From Ulva prolifera (taxonomy: Eukaryota > Chlorophyta > Ulvophyceae > Ulvales > Ulvaceae), in NCBI GenBank assembly GCA_023078555.1, contig CM041204.1:4122430-4186429 (forward strand): 64,000 bases of DNA. Reading direction: 5' to 3'. The position numbers and the translations under genes were made by a program. Numbering within the stretch: position 1 is the stretch's first letter; each line of letters starts with the position of its first letter. The notes under the pieces were generated by a model. It did no database searches and was not told the origin of the DNA. It saw nothing but the letters and a program-made list of their open reading frames with translations. Below are positions 36,364-49,831 of this stretch, piece by piece.

Positions 36364-39300
36364 ATGAGCAGCGACGACAGCGCGGTTCTCGCAGCCGCTG
36401 CCAAGTTGCCAATTGAAGAGCAGATCGGCCATAAGCAATGGAAGGTGAGGAAGCAGGGCTACGAGTTCATGCTGTCACAGCTGCAAGGGCCCGGGCAGGA
36501 AGACAGCGCGCTCCATAAGCAGTATGCGCGTCATGCCACGGCAATGGTATCCGACGCCAATCAGGGCGCACAGGACGCTGCTTGCGAGACGATTCTGAAG
36601 CTGCTACAAGTCTGCGACTCGTCCATACTCGGGGAGATTCCAGAGAGGTTGGTGAAGAGCCTGACCACGAAAGCCTTCAAGTGTCGCCCATCTGTTGTCA
36701 AGAAGAGCACGGAGATAATCATGCTATTGATTGAGCATGATCGTGTAGCCGATGTCATGCCCTCGCTCATGGCGGTATGTAGCGACAAGGTCGCCAAGGT
36801 CGCCCAGGCTGCTCTGCACACCGTCCTCACAGCGTTACAGCTCTTTGGCGCGCGTGTCGTACTGCCAAAGCTGTTCATCGATGCGCTGGTGCCTGTGTTC
36901 AGCGGAAAGGATGCGATGTCTCGAGCGACAGCGCAATCCATTGTTGTTGAGCTGGCCCGGTGGGTCCCTCAAAGCACAGTACAGTCGACCATCCTCAGCA
37001 AGCTCAGAGACGCTCAAAAGCAGGACATCGAATCTCTCATTGAAGATCTCCCGGGGGACCTTCCAGTGCCCGAACGGATGACCCGCAAAGCTGAGGAGGC
37101 CATCATGGCACAGAAATCCTCACAATCGGATGCTCCATCAGAAGTCTCTGCGCCCGGTGTATCTGCTGCTGTCACCAATGATAAACCTTCTGCGGTGCCT
37201 TTCGATGACAGTGATCTGTTTGAGCCCGTTGATGTTCTCGCAATGATTCCCAAGTCTTTCTGGAGTCAAATAGAGCAGCAGAAGTGGAGCGAGCGCAGAA
37301 ATGCTCTCATCGACCTGAAGCAGTGTCTGGAAGTTCCCAAGGCCATCCCCGGAAGTATGCATGATCTATGCGCAGCTCTCAAGCGTGTGATCGGAAAAGA
37401 TTCAAATGCCAGCTGTGTCACAGAAGCCTGTGCTTGTGTTGCACTATTGGCCAAATGCATGAGAAAGCACTTTTCACAGTTTGTGAAAGGAATTTTCTTT
37501 CCCATGTGCCTTGAGAAGTTGAAAGACAAGTCATCTGCGCTGCGGGCAAAAGCTTATGAAGCAGTGGAGAGCATGCACCGCTACTCAGCTCCCCTTCTAG
37601 AACTCTCAGATGCTGTTGTCACCGCGCTTGGTAGCCCATCGCCAGTGGTGAAGCAAATGACGCTGCAATGGCTCTCAAGCGCAGTCCAGTATGAAGGGGC
37701 TGCAGAAGCAAAGAAGCTGTACCCAGGCCTGCTGCCACCGGTGGCCAAGGCCTGCTCTGATGGTTCTCCAGAGGTCCGAGATGGAGCAGTTGCTGCAGTT
37801 GCCGCATTTGCTTCCATTGCAGGTGGTATCGGAGCACTGGGAAAGCACATAGCAGCACTGGATGAGCGACGGCGGAAGCTGGTGGAGGTGTGGTAAACCG
37901 ATAGTCACGGGCAGGCAACAGTTTGCATGGTCGCTGTCACAACTCTGGCCAAAGGGCATTGCGGTGACTCACACCATGTCATAAATACACGATCACCATA
38001 GTCTGTGCCTCTACCATTGTGCACGTACTGATTTCATGCCTGGCTGCCATTCTCTGTACCAATTGGTGTACTTGCTGCAGGATGCCATGTCAGGTGAGGC
38101 TGGAACGAGGTCCACAACGCCAGTCTCGGTCAAGTCTCCTCAGCAGGCAAAGCAGCCGGGTGCAGCTGCGTCCAAAGCCGGACAGCTCAGTGCACAGTCT
38201 GGCGCCAGGTCTGCTCCAGGCGCCAGCCGTCCGGGAACAGCGAATGGTCGACCAGCAACAGCAGGTGCCAGGGGCAAGGCAACGGCGAGCAAAGGGAATG
38301 CTGCTGAGGCCGACGCTGGACTGCCTCACACAACGCTGCAAGCAACCAGTGCGTTTTCCCATCAGCTGATTTCAGCCGTCCGCTCCGTACTGACCTTGCC
38401 AGTCACCCACATTCCTGCTCTGATGGCTTTTTCGGTGTTTTGCTGAGCGACAACAGAGCTGGCCGTGTGTTTTTCTATCAGGATTGCTGCGAGTCCCGTG
38501 GTTTGAAGGAATGCAATACTATGAAATATTATTGCACAGTATAGCATAACTATGCAATAACAGTTATGCTATACTATGCAATAATATTTCATTGCATAGT
38601 GATATGCTGTCAGCAATGCTGCGCAGTGCATGTAGATGGGGAGGCGGCGAGATTCCCATGTATAAACTATTCAAGTAGGATCGTGTTTTGTACGCAGGAG
38701 TTGCTGGTTTCTGTTCCATTGTCAAGTTCCGCAGTCTCTGACTGGCGAATTTGAGCATGCTGTTGTCCACCAAGGCATGCTGTTGCGGTCCAAGAAGCGA
38801 TGCATGTGCTGCAATGGGGCAAGACTGTTGATGTGCTTGCAAACTATGTAACGAAAGCACCTGCTGCACTACGGTTCACCAGTTGCCCTTTATGCATTCT
38901 GGCTGATGTGACAGCTTTCAGATTGTTATCATGATCCACGGTTGTCTCAAGGTAAGCTGTGCGTTGTGCAGACATGGGCAAGGAAGAAGCCGAGGCATTC
39001 ATGGCAGAGACGTATGGATCTGTTCTGTTTGAACAGCTGAAAGAGACAGTGTGGAAGGCGCGCCTGGAGGCCGTAGACACTGTGCTGAACAAGGTCGACA
39101 GTCTCGGTGTCGAGGCTGTGGGTGTGCGGACATGCATGGCACTGGCTATCGTGCCTGGCTGGAAGGACAGCAACTTCCAGGTGCTGCACCGCGCTTCCTA
39201 TGTGATCCTTCTGCCTTTTTGTCTATCACCTCAAGGCTATGCTGAAGGTTGTATCTGCTTCTGAGGCCAACTGAAATACAGGCTCCCCCTCATGACAACA

Positions 39301-42300
39301 TTTGGCGCCTAGATCACGTTCCTGTGCAGGTGATTTCAAAGATCTGCCAGGTGTGCTCCAAAGTTGCTCAAGGGGTTCACATGAGCAAGGCAGATGCTGC
39401 CTCGCTGGTCACTGGTGTTCATGGCAAGCTCTCTGATGCCAAGATCCAGCCCCACGCGTTCGACATGCTATCGTCTCTCGCGGAGGTGTGCTTTTGTGTG
39501 TCTGGCTCATCTGCATGGCTCCCCATGTCCTGAAAGCATCGCCACTTGAATGCTGCGGCTACGCATTTGTATGGCACCTGAGTCCTACAGCCACACCTGT
39601 TCACATGGCAGTTATGATCATATGATCACGGTAGTCACTCCGCTGCCTTGCGAGCGCCATGCCAATTGCTTGAGAGCGGTGCTGTGCAGGTGGTGACGCT
39701 GCAGACTGTCATGAGCGTCCTGCATCCTTTGGCAGCAAAGCATAAGAGCCCCCGTGTCTGGGTTGCAAGCATCACCTGGATGACCACGGCAGCCGCTGAC
39801 TTTGGCTCCATAGCAGTTGACAACAAGGCAGCAATGGGGTACTGCAAAGATATGCTCTCCAACACCAATGCTGGTGTGCGCGAGGCAGGCACAGAGTTTG
39901 CAGCGCTCTTACATGCACAGGTACCCCCGCTCGACTGGCCGTGCTTGCAGTCATATTTCAGCTCAACAGAGGAAAGCGGCACTCCATCTTGACACTCGAT
40001 AGACAGGTCCACATGCTAAGCCATAGTGGCATTGCGTGCATAGCTGCTTGTGCTTTCAGCGGTGAGTACAGCTGAATCGTTCCTGCTCATGTTCTTCTTG
40101 TGGTAAGCCAGAGATGCTCTCCCACCTGTGACTGTGATGTTCCTCCCCTGGCCATACTAGCCTGGGGACACAGCGCATACAATCTGTTTCTATGTGGACC
40201 ATCATGGGCTTGTGTTTCTCATCGAGGGACTGTACATGGTGTTGCATCTGTATCGTGAATCCAGATGCCTCATCTCACAGTCACACATGTCTAGTGGATC
40301 AGTCATTCAGAGTGTGCTCACAATTCCAGCTGAGCCAGGGCAGCAGCTGTACACCCAGAATGACCTGCTCATTTCAGGAGGCGGTGCTGCTGTACATTGG
40401 TGCCAATCATTTCCCTTGATTTCGCTGAGTCTTCGCCATGGCAGGGTCTCGGGCCTTGCAGCTGCTGCCATGACTGGCTCGTGCCTTGACGGATCACGTG
40501 GCTGCAGATCGGGAGCGCAGTGGAGGATGCACTGGAGAAGGACCTCAAGCCCGCAATGATGACAAATGTGCGGGAGCGCTTTACAAAGGATCCTCCCAGT
40601 GGATCAGGAACGTCCAGGAAGCAGCGCCCCCGTAACCCTGCTGCTGCTCGGCGGGTACCTAGCAGCAACGATTCCGCCGGCGTGGGGCGGCCAATGCGAG
40701 GTGTGTCACAACTCTCAGGCCCAGCAAGCAGCTGATTGTTTCCTCTGCGCCCTGTTCATATATTCTTGCGGTTGCTGATTCCATCATATGTGTAGCAACT
40801 GTCTCAGACGGTGCAGAACAGGCAAACGATGCTACGGCGATATGTCATCCAGCGCATGCCTTTGATTCACTGGCTGAGTCTGCTCATCACCTGCCTGTGT
40901 CAAGGCCTCCCAAGTGCCCTGCCCGCGTGCTGTAATACTGCTCACCGCAACACTGTGCATGCTCATAACGACATTCCATCCCAATGTGTGACTTCATGCT
41001 CAAGAGTGCTGGCATCAGGGTGTTCCAGACACGCTCCTTATGTGATACTGATGCCCAGCTGCTGGGTGCAACCGCACTGGCTCCGTCACGTGGGCGCCCG
41101 TGCATCGGTGCATGCGTGTGGGGCATGCGTGGTAGCAGGCGTACGGTTGATATCGAGGGCGGTGTGCCTGAGTGCAGTGACTGACCCTGGAGGCATGCCA
41201 GAGATGGTGGAGGAGCCGCAGGACGAGCGGCCGTCTGACGCGATGATGGACCTCGAGCCCCGGCTGGATATCAGTCCGCAACTCAACGACGCGCTGCTGG
41301 CGCGCTTCTCAGAGCCCAAGTGGAATGACCGCAAGGCGGCTGTGGACAGCGTTGAGGCCATCCTGCAATCTGCACGTGCGCGCCCTTGCTGCTCTGCAGG
41401 CCTCTTGCCGCTTGTTCTGGCTGTCAAACAAACTGTTGTAGTGCACTTTGAGGGCATGCTCTTGTGATGAGCCTGCAAGCCCGCCAAGGTCAAATGGAAA
41501 TCTCCTCATGGAAACGAAAAAGTTTTCATCAACTTCCCAACGTGAGGCTATTTGAGTTAATTGGTAAAGGCCGTAGCAGAGGGCTTTGACAACCGCAAAG
41601 GCCAAGCTTCAACCTCGATGATGGGGGGGAGAGTTTTGGTGTCTTGCAGGGCACCGCATACACCCATCGGTGGGCGGGCTGGTCGGCGTGCTGAAGAAAG
41701 CGATGAACGACAGCAACCGCAACGTCGCGGCGGCCGTCATCCGCCTCTGCGCATCGCTCTGCGCGTCCATCGGCGGCCGCTTTACGTCCGTCGGGCGGCC
41801 GCTCGTGGCACCGATTGTGAAGGCTGCCAGCGACATGAAACCTGCGGTGCAGGCCGCGGTTGCAGAGTTTGCGACAGCGTACATCATGCAGGTGCGCCGC
41901 AGCCGTCCGCCACATTTGGCTGGCACCTCCTAGCGCCCTCGTTGTTGCGTCACGGCCGCACGGGCAGGTTGTGACGGTAGTGCCATGGTAGCAGCATGCT
42001 CTTTGCGTCAGCTGATGCCAGCTGTACAGAACAACATGAATGAGATCCTAGCATGTGATGGGCTTGCCGGCTACTCGACCGTCTGCTTAGCACCAGAGCG
42101 TCATGTCGCTGAACCTGCATTCACCGTGCTGGTGTGTGCTGGCCAAAACCAGTCCGATACGACAGTCAGTAGTGTCTGCCCCATCTGGCCGACGCACAGG
42201 CGCCTGTCTGGCTGCACAGCGCCCCCCCCTGCTTCACAGCAGCGGCTCTGGTGTGCAGTGCGGCTGGGCGGCGATCGGCGACGCCGCAGGCGACACCGCC

Positions 42301-45300
42301 GTCATCTCCAAGAGCTCCTCCCAGGGCAAGGGCGTGCTGCTGGCCAGTTTCGTCGCCCTCGCTGGCGGGAGTCACCCGCCGGTGGAGGACCGCGAGGTCG
42401 CCGTCGCCCTGTCCGTCGCACTCTGCGGCCTTGAGGACAAGGGCGTGGAGCCGCGGCGGCTCGCGGGGGAGCTCCTCGGCCACGTAGCCGGCGCAGGCAT
42501 CACCGCCGTGCCGTCGGATGTCGCGCGGCAGTTCTCCTCCGGTCAGATGCAGCTCATCCGGGAGAAGCTCGGAGCAGCGAAGGGCGGGGCCGCCGCCGCG
42601 GCGCCGTCGCGTGCGCGGGGGCAGTCAGCCGCCCCGGCGCCGAACCGGAATGCGAGCGGCTCCGGACGGGCCGCCAGCAGCCGCCAGGGCAGCCGGCCGG
42701 GGACGGCGTACAGCGAGGACGGGGTGCGGGGCAGCGGCCCTGGGGAGGCACGGCAGGCGTCCGGGAGTGGGGCCTCGCGGGCCGGGCGAACTGGGAGGCA
42801 AGCGTCGCGGGAGCGGACAGAGGCGACGACCCCGCGACCAGGCACGGCGCGGGCCGCGGCTGCGGCGTCTGCTGCTGCGGCGCTGGACGACATGGACGCG
42901 GATCAGCTGATCATCATGTCCCAGCCGGGGGAGAAGGAGGACCGGAAGGTGTCGGTGCGGTCGTTCAAGTTTGAGGCGCGGCTCGGGGAGGCGAAGCTTG
43001 TGCAGGCAGGGATAGCACCGTATGTATCTCCGGCGCTCGCGGACCTCATGTTCTCGGACGAGTTCAAGAAGCACTGCATGGCGTGCGACAAGCTGTCGGT
43101 GCGCTCCACTTTCCTCCATTGGCCTTGATGCGCAGCCTGACCTCCGCTCCCGCGTTGCCATCAACCGTCATTATCGCAAGGCAGTAGGGTGGTGTACGGC
43201 GATGTGAACTTGTCACAAGAGTGCCGTTGATTGTGCCGCTTGGTGGGGCCGCTTGGTGGGGCCGCTTGGTGGGGTGGTGACACCTCAAGGTGCCCATCAA
43301 TGGTAGCTTCGCCCTTCAGATTGAGCTAGGCTGGGGGCACAGCCAACCCTGCAACATCATGTCTTGCCCAGTAAGGCATCTTCCGCGTCTGCATCAGAGG
43401 CCATCAGTCATTGCCACTGGCCCAGCACCGGCGCTGCAGCTGCGTCAGCGAGCCCCACCCTGACACGTGCCGCTCCTGCAGGCGGCTCTGCCAGACCTCT
43501 GCACAGAGATGGGGTCTGTGCTGGACCTGCTGCTGCGCTGGGCCGTGGTGCGCTTCCTCGAGGAGCGGCAGCAGGCCGTGGTGCGCGTGCAGGCGTTCAC
43601 CGCCGACCTGCTCACCGCGCTCGGGGAGCGCGGCTACCAGGCGAGCGACAACGAGGCCAACGTCTTCCTGCCCTACCTGTGCGAGAAGGTCGGCCACAAC
43701 CAGGAGCGCGTGCGCGCAGGCTACGTCCGCCTCCTCGCCCTCTTCCGCGCCGTGTACAGCCCGCACCGCTTCATCGTCTTCCTGCTCGAGGTGCGCTCGT
43801 CCGACGTACGGCATGTTGTCGCGAGTACACGGCCGTGCAGCATTGGCCGCATGTGGCGCAGACGCGGGCAAGTTGTGAACGCGGCAGCGCGTTCAGCGCG
43901 TGTGTGTAGAAGAATGCTCTCGATGGCTGTTCAGGAGTCACCGTAGCTTGAGCGGGCCCGCTGTCTGTGCCGGTGCGGTGATCACAGGCGTCAGGTTTCT
44001 GCATTCTGCATGCATGCATCTCATGCGTGTGTATCCACCGGTTGCCCAGACGCGGTCTTATCGCAGTCGGCAGAGGTGCTCGTGGGGACAAGTGAACGAC
44101 GGTGTCCAGCCGTTCTGCAGTGCATGCACGCCTGTGTACAACGACAGCAGCTCAGAAGGCGAATGGGAGTGCATGGCCTCGGCCGCCTGTGCAGGGCATG
44201 GAGAGCAAGAACATGAAGTCGCGGGCGGACTGCTGCGCGCAGCTCGCGGAGACGCTCGAGGAGAGCGGCATCGCGATCCTGCAGGGCCGCGCCTCCAAGC
44301 GCACGGCGGGCGCGCTGAAGCGCCTCGCGGCCGCGGTCGCGGAGCGCGACGCAAAGCTGCGCGGCGCGGCGCTCAACGCGCTCATGGCGGTGTTCCAGCA
44401 GGAGGGCGCGCGGCTGTGGGACCTGCTCGGGGAGGGCCTGCCGGCGACGCAGGTGGACCTCGTGCGGGAGCGCTCCAAGATCGTGGAGCGCGCGCTGGCC
44501 AAGCGCGGCCTCGCGCCTGGTGACGTGGTTCGCCCTCCGCATTGTGGTCGAGCGACCTGTGCTGCCTGCTTTGTAGATGGCATGGGCCATTGCTTGGCAG
44601 GGCACCACAGGTACATGAACAAGGCTGACCCGACTGCATTCCACAGTACATCACGTGAGGCAATGCATCTGGCAGCGCAGTGCAATGACGGCGGTTTGCT
44701 GGCCGGTGCTGACTGGAGGTGCATGAAGCTGACGGATGACCGGCTAGCCAGGTAGGTGCAGCAGATGCACAGCAGGGAAGTTGCTCTTGAGGGATGTACA
44801 TCGAGCATCGTGCACTGCTGTGTCTCTGCGGTGGCGTGGCCTGGTGGAGTTGAACAAGATCATGTCCGTCCGCCCTGCGCGCAAAATGCAACGGTTGCGC
44901 CGTACCATGGTATCTTTCACTGCTGCCATTGATAGTGGCACGCTGCTGCAGGACCCAAAAAAGGCGCCACGCTCACGCAGCCACAGCAAGGCCGCCCTGG
45001 CGACGAGCCGCCCGGGCTCCTCCTCCCAACAGCGCGAGAACGGCCACGCATCGCAGCGCGCACGGTCCCCGGCCCGGGCGTCGCCGCCGGCGGCCCCCCG
45101 TGCCGCCCCATTCGTTCCGCGGCAGCAGAGCCCGTCCACATCTCCCACCCGCCGAGCCCTGCAGACCCTGCCTCCGGACCACGCCGGGCACGGAGGCGCG
45201 CCGCGTGCCGGCGCCACGGCGGCGGCTGCCGCGCTTGCCGCACGCGCCGGGGACGGCGCGGGGGTGACGTATGGCTACGACGACCTGCACGACCGTGCCG

Positions 45301-48300
45301 CGGTGTCGCCTGCGCCATCCTTAGACGCGTCGGCGCCGCGCATCGGGTACTCACAGAGCTACCAGTTCGCGAGAAGTGACCTCCTGCAGAACCCGTCATC
45401 GGTGCGCACCTCCAGTGGAGGTCCTCCACCCGAGTGATGGTGGCCTTGTCACCGCTTGTGGTTTGCCCTGTAGCAGATGACCTGATCTTTGCCATGTGCA
45501 TAATGTTTTGTAAGGACGACTGTTGTTCTGCCATGTAATGCCCGCGCCCGTGCCAAGTCCCGCTTCCTGATGCCCGTTGTGCAGCGCGCAAAGGTTCTTG
45601 AACCTACTGGACAGGAATTGCCGTCGCAGTTCAGATGTTCATTCATGGTGCTGTTTGGTTGGTAGGGGACATCGTGAACGCAAACGACACACGCGGCATG
45701 CTTTCTGCCAGAGTGGCGGAGACACCCGCGGAAGCACTGGTGAATATAGAGCATGCAGCATCTGTTCCTTCGCCTGGACGTGGCGTGCCCGAATTTGGTC
45801 AAAGTGGCGCGCATGCCCACCTGGCTCACACGCCTGGCTCACACACCTGGCTCACACGCATGCTCACAGGCCTGGCTCACACACTGGCTCACACACCTGG
45901 CTCACACGCATGCAGGGCTGTGTGGAATCGATCAAGCTGATCTACTGGACGCTGAGCTCGCTGGGCGACGGCCCGGGCGCCAACGCGCCGGTCGACGAGG
46001 AGGCGAAGCACCTCATCGAGTCGACGATCAACGACGTCACGCTGCAGCTGATGTCCCGCACGCTCATCCTGTCCAACCTCGCGACGACGCTCGCGCTCGC
46101 GCAGGGCACCAACCCCCTGCGCCCAATGCGCTACCTCATGAACTGCATCCTCAAGATCTGGGAGACAAAGCTCAGCGACCTCGTGCGCCCCCTTGCACAC
46201 TCCCCACGCATGCATATCATGCATGTGCGTCTGCTCGTCTCTCGGTGCGCGTGCTGCGTTTCCTCAACGTGTTCGTTGAGAATGTGCAGCGCTGTGCGTG
46301 GGATTCCGGGGTCCTGCGGGGTTGTTGTGGTGGTGGTGCGTCCGGAGGCTCAGTGTGAGTGCCCCTGGGGATAGCCTGAGCAGTGCTCTCTGCGCTGGGA
46401 GCCATCACGCCTGGAGACATGGCCATGGCCAATTTGCTGGAAAGATGCGCGGTGGCGTGTGGAGAGTTCCTGCTTTCCAACCGTTGCGTCGTGATTGTGA
46501 TCTTATCTGTATGCCTCAACTTACTGGCTGGGCAGACGGTGGGTGGTGTTCGTGCAGCTGGAGACGCAGACGGTGACGCTCGTGACGCGCGAGGTCCTCT
46601 CACAGCTCACCAACCACCGCCACATCCAAGTCACATTTGGCACGGACGGTGCGGCGCTGCTGCGGCTGCTCAACATGATCATGCTCAAGATCCTCGATGA
46701 GAGCGCGCTGCCGAGCATCTTCGCCGCGCTGCTGCAGGCGATGCTCGCCATCCCCGACATCGTCACGACCTCCGGCCCGCAGCAGGTGCACTGTTTTCTC
46801 GCGCTCGCTGTCAAGTGCCTCACAAAGATCACCAAGACGCGGCTTGCCGAGGAGCAGGTGCGTGCCGCGACTCGAACTGCACATGCGTGGACGGTGTTCG
46901 TGCGCAGCTCGGGAAGCCTCCCGCAGACTGAGCCTAGAGCCTAGAGCCAGTCCGCAGCAGTGGCCATGCCTCAGCGTCAATTTGGAGCGTGTCCCGCCGC
47001 TGCATTGATGCGAGCGCCGCGGATCTCTGCTGGAGTCTCGTGTGGCTGCTGGGCGCTGCAGTGCCGTCATTGCCCTTGGGCTGTTTTGTGATTGGGTCGG
47101 AGGCGCAGGGGCGTTGCTGCGGCGGTGGGCGGGTGTGGCCGTACGTAACTGGGGCCGTGCTGTGCAGTACCCTCTGGACGAGGTGCTGCTGAGCCTGCAC
47201 AACTACTTCGCGACGCTCGGGTCCGCCGAGGTGCGACGGCTGTCCGCGGAGAACGACAAGCCGCTGCGCATGGTCAAGACCGTCCTACACACGCTGTGCA
47301 AGATCTCGGGGTACCGTGTCACGCGCACGCTCGACGAGATGCCCGAGATCCGCAGCCTCAACGGCCAGGCCATGATCGTCATGTACGCCGAGATCAACCT
47401 CCGCTCGCTCGTCGACCTAGGCATGATCGCCGCGCCGTTTGCAGCCTCGCCGGACGCCGGCGCCGGCCAGACGTCGCCAGGCTCCGCGGCGTCCCCCGGC
47501 CCGCAGGGGGGTGCCGCTGTCACCGCACACACATCGCCGTCGAGCCGCTCCGCCCGCAGCAGCGATGGCGCGGCGCCATTGCCGCCACCTGCGCCGCGGA
47601 TGGCAGACCCACCACGGCGGCCGCCTGCGGCGGCGGTGGCGCCACCGCCGCCGGCACAGCCGGCGGCGGCCCCGCCGCCGGCGCCTGCTCCGGCTCCCGC
47701 CGCAGCCCCGGCCCCCGCCACGGTGGAAGCAGAGGTGGACGACGATGACCTTGCACGGCAGCCTGATCACTTCCTCAACCGGATTGCGCGCCGCTCGGGT
47801 GCCGACGGGCCGCAGCCGCTGCAGTCCAGCAACACAGTGAACATGGCCGCCGGCAGCGCTGGGCCCGCGATGGGCGACGATCTGCGGGAAAAGGTGCCCC
47901 CCCGCTCCCCGTCAGCTTCTGTACAGCGTCCCGCTCGATCCTCATACGCTGCACCAGCACCTTATCAGGCAGCTGTGCCTCAATGCTGTTGCCATACCCA
48001 CATGCCCCAATCAATTGAATGCGCGCGTGCATGCACTGTGCCCCCTCGCCCGTCCATCGCCATGGCACCACAGCATCACAGCGCCGCCCCAGCGCTGCAG
48101 CGGTGGCGCTGACCTCTGCGGCTGTGCGCAGGTGATGGAGACGTTCAACAAGATCGGCGCCGCGAGCACGACGCACCTCGGCCTCGAGACGCTGTACAAC
48201 CTCCTCGAGGAGCACCCCTCCTTCCCGGTCGAGGACCTCCTGGCGCGCACCTCAGAGCCCTTCCTGAACTACATCGACAAGGGCCTGCACAAGGTGCCCG

Positions 48301-48808
48301 CCTCCCACCCCACGTCGGTTCCCCATGTTCTCGTGCCCCTCCAAGCATGCACGCCAAGCAAGCCTGAGAAGAGAATGGCAGTTGTTAGTGAACACCATGT
48401 TGTGCTTTTCTACTAAGCGATGGCCGTGCTGATGAGGGAGCAGAAAGTAAGAATCGCTTATGCGTGACAGCGCTGCCACAGAGGCGGCGTGGAGAAGCCT
48501 TTCATTTCCAGCAGGCATCTAGCCTCTGCAAAGGCGTAGAATGCACGGAGATTGCCATGGATCGATGCAGCTTCGGCTGAGCTCGGCATCGTGGCGTGCA
48601 GATCCACCGCAAGCGCATGAAGATGCGCAAGCGCAACCGCACGCCCCCTCCACAGCAGCGCTTCACGCTCACCAGCGTGCCGGAGGGCGCCTCGAGCGTG
48701 CGCACGAGCAGCAACTCGGGCCAGGAGGCCCCGCCCCCGGACGACCAGTACAACCTGCAGGAGCGCCTGCAGCGCCTCGAGGCCTCCAAGCGGCAGCCGG
48801 CGCGCTGA
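36364..48808 (+). CDS. MOR1: MOR1/XMAP215-family TOG-domain microtubule polymerase
   Basis: Seventeen exons: 36364-37887, 38081-38348, 38972-39180, 39330-39485, 39690-39920, 40508-40700, 41178-41375, 41650-41891, 42259-43098, 43482-43790, 44195-44524, 44952-45401, 45916-46182, 46558-46857, 47168-47893, 48132-48293 and 48602-48808. All phases agree, giving about 2203 residues (plant MOR1 is about 1980). MOR1/XMAP215 proteins bind tubulin through arrays of TOG domains and speed microtubule growth. TOG1 ('PIEEQIGHKQWKVRKQGYEF') and TOG2 ('SFWSQIEQQKWSERRNAL') are both in exon 1. TOG3 follows ('LFEQLKETVWKARLEAVD'), then TOG4 ('ALLARFSEPKWNDRKAAVD') and TOG5-like HEAT repeats. Low-complexity Ala/Ser/Arg linkers lie in exons 2, 9, 12 and 15. 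'AENDKPLRMVKTVLH' and the tail 'ASEPFLNYI'-like segment match the conserved C-terminal domain. The 12/13 junction may miss a small exon. Confidence 0.92.
38521..38592. repeat. A+T-rich 31-bp inverted repeat in MOR1 intron 2
   Basis: Arms 38521-38551 and 38562-38592 match at 30 of 31 positions around a 10-nt loop. The hairpin stands out as an A+T island in a G+C-richer gene and may be a MITE remnant. Confidence 0.9.
45818..45912. repeat. CCTGGCTCACAC minisatellite in MOR1 intron 12
   Basis: About seven imperfect 12- to 14-nt units of CCTGGCTCACAC run up to the acceptor GCATGCAG of exon 13 (45915). Confidence 0.9.
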
Positions 48809-49831
48809 GGCGGCGCCGCACTCATGGCGGTGACTCCCGGTCACGCGAGGCCGGCTGCGTGCGGTGCTGCGGTTGTAGCATAGCACACGCATGCCGCTCG
48901 CGGCATGCGTGCTCTGCGGCGTCCACGTCAGGCGTGCTGTGTGGGCATGAGCTTGTCTACTTGGCTACTCCTCTGTGCTCAGAGAGCCGGGCAGGGGGGG
49001 GGAGGTGGTGGGCGACAGCCTGATGCCCTTCAGGCACTGCCCAAAGCATCGCCCTCGAGCGGAGGGGGGTCCTGTGTGGGCACAGCTGTGCGGGGTTGCT
49101 TGGCCGTCTTTCTCTGCGCGGGACAATGGGGTGGGAGCCTGTCGACAAGGGCTCCAGTGGCGACGTTGCCCGTATCCAGACCCGGCCCAATGCTGCCGCC
49201 CCGGCAGCCGTTGTTACGAATGTATGATGCTGCATTGCGCTGTTGCGGGAGCTGCGGCTCTATCTTGAGGCTTTTGGCCCTTGACCTCTGTCCGTTGGCC
49301 CAATGGAGGGCGCAATCATGCAGTTTGGCCGAGTGAGGCCTGCTCTAGCTTTTCATGTTGTTCGGGATTTGTGTAACGTGTTGTGACGTGAAAGATGAGT
49401 GGTCGCAGGCATGATGCTGGAGCTTTTACAGCCATTACATTTGATCCAAGATGTTCCCCTGTGAGTGATGAGCAGGTGACGACCACGCAGTCTTCACATT
49501 TGTGATGTTTTCTGCAGCAATGCGTTGATACAATTGCACTAAACATTTGATGAAATTTGCTTTGAATGCATGACGTGAAGTCATGGCGAAGTTGGGATGC
49601 GATGGTCCTGGCAGCACCTGGGGTGCGACTGCATAGCGATTCGCTGACGCACGAAAGCATTCAGGTACCGCTTTCGTTAAGGTGTCCAGTCTTTCTGGCG
49701 GTTTATGCGATCTTTCTGCAGCACGATTAGGCTGGCTGTAGTTTGCGAGGTGGAATTCACTGTAGAAAGGCCCATCTTGCGACACCTCGCACCTAAATAT
49801 CCGTGGGATATACTCAATTCACTTTCGGTGC
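48809..49831. other. MOR1 3' flank and DapF promoter region
   Basis: About 1 kb. A TGTAA, the usual green-algal poly(A) signal, occurs at about 49371 and could end the MOR1 transcript, but it is 560 bp past the stop. No ORF with coding bias is seen. Confidence 0.4.

Noticed and set aside
42543..43164. Minus-strand Arg/Pro-rich ORFs
   Set aside because: They are shadows of the GC-rich MOR1 linker in exon 9.
45818..45912. CRISPR-like repeat array
   Set aside because: Units are 12-14 nt without unique spacers, inside a eukaryotic intron: a minisatellite.
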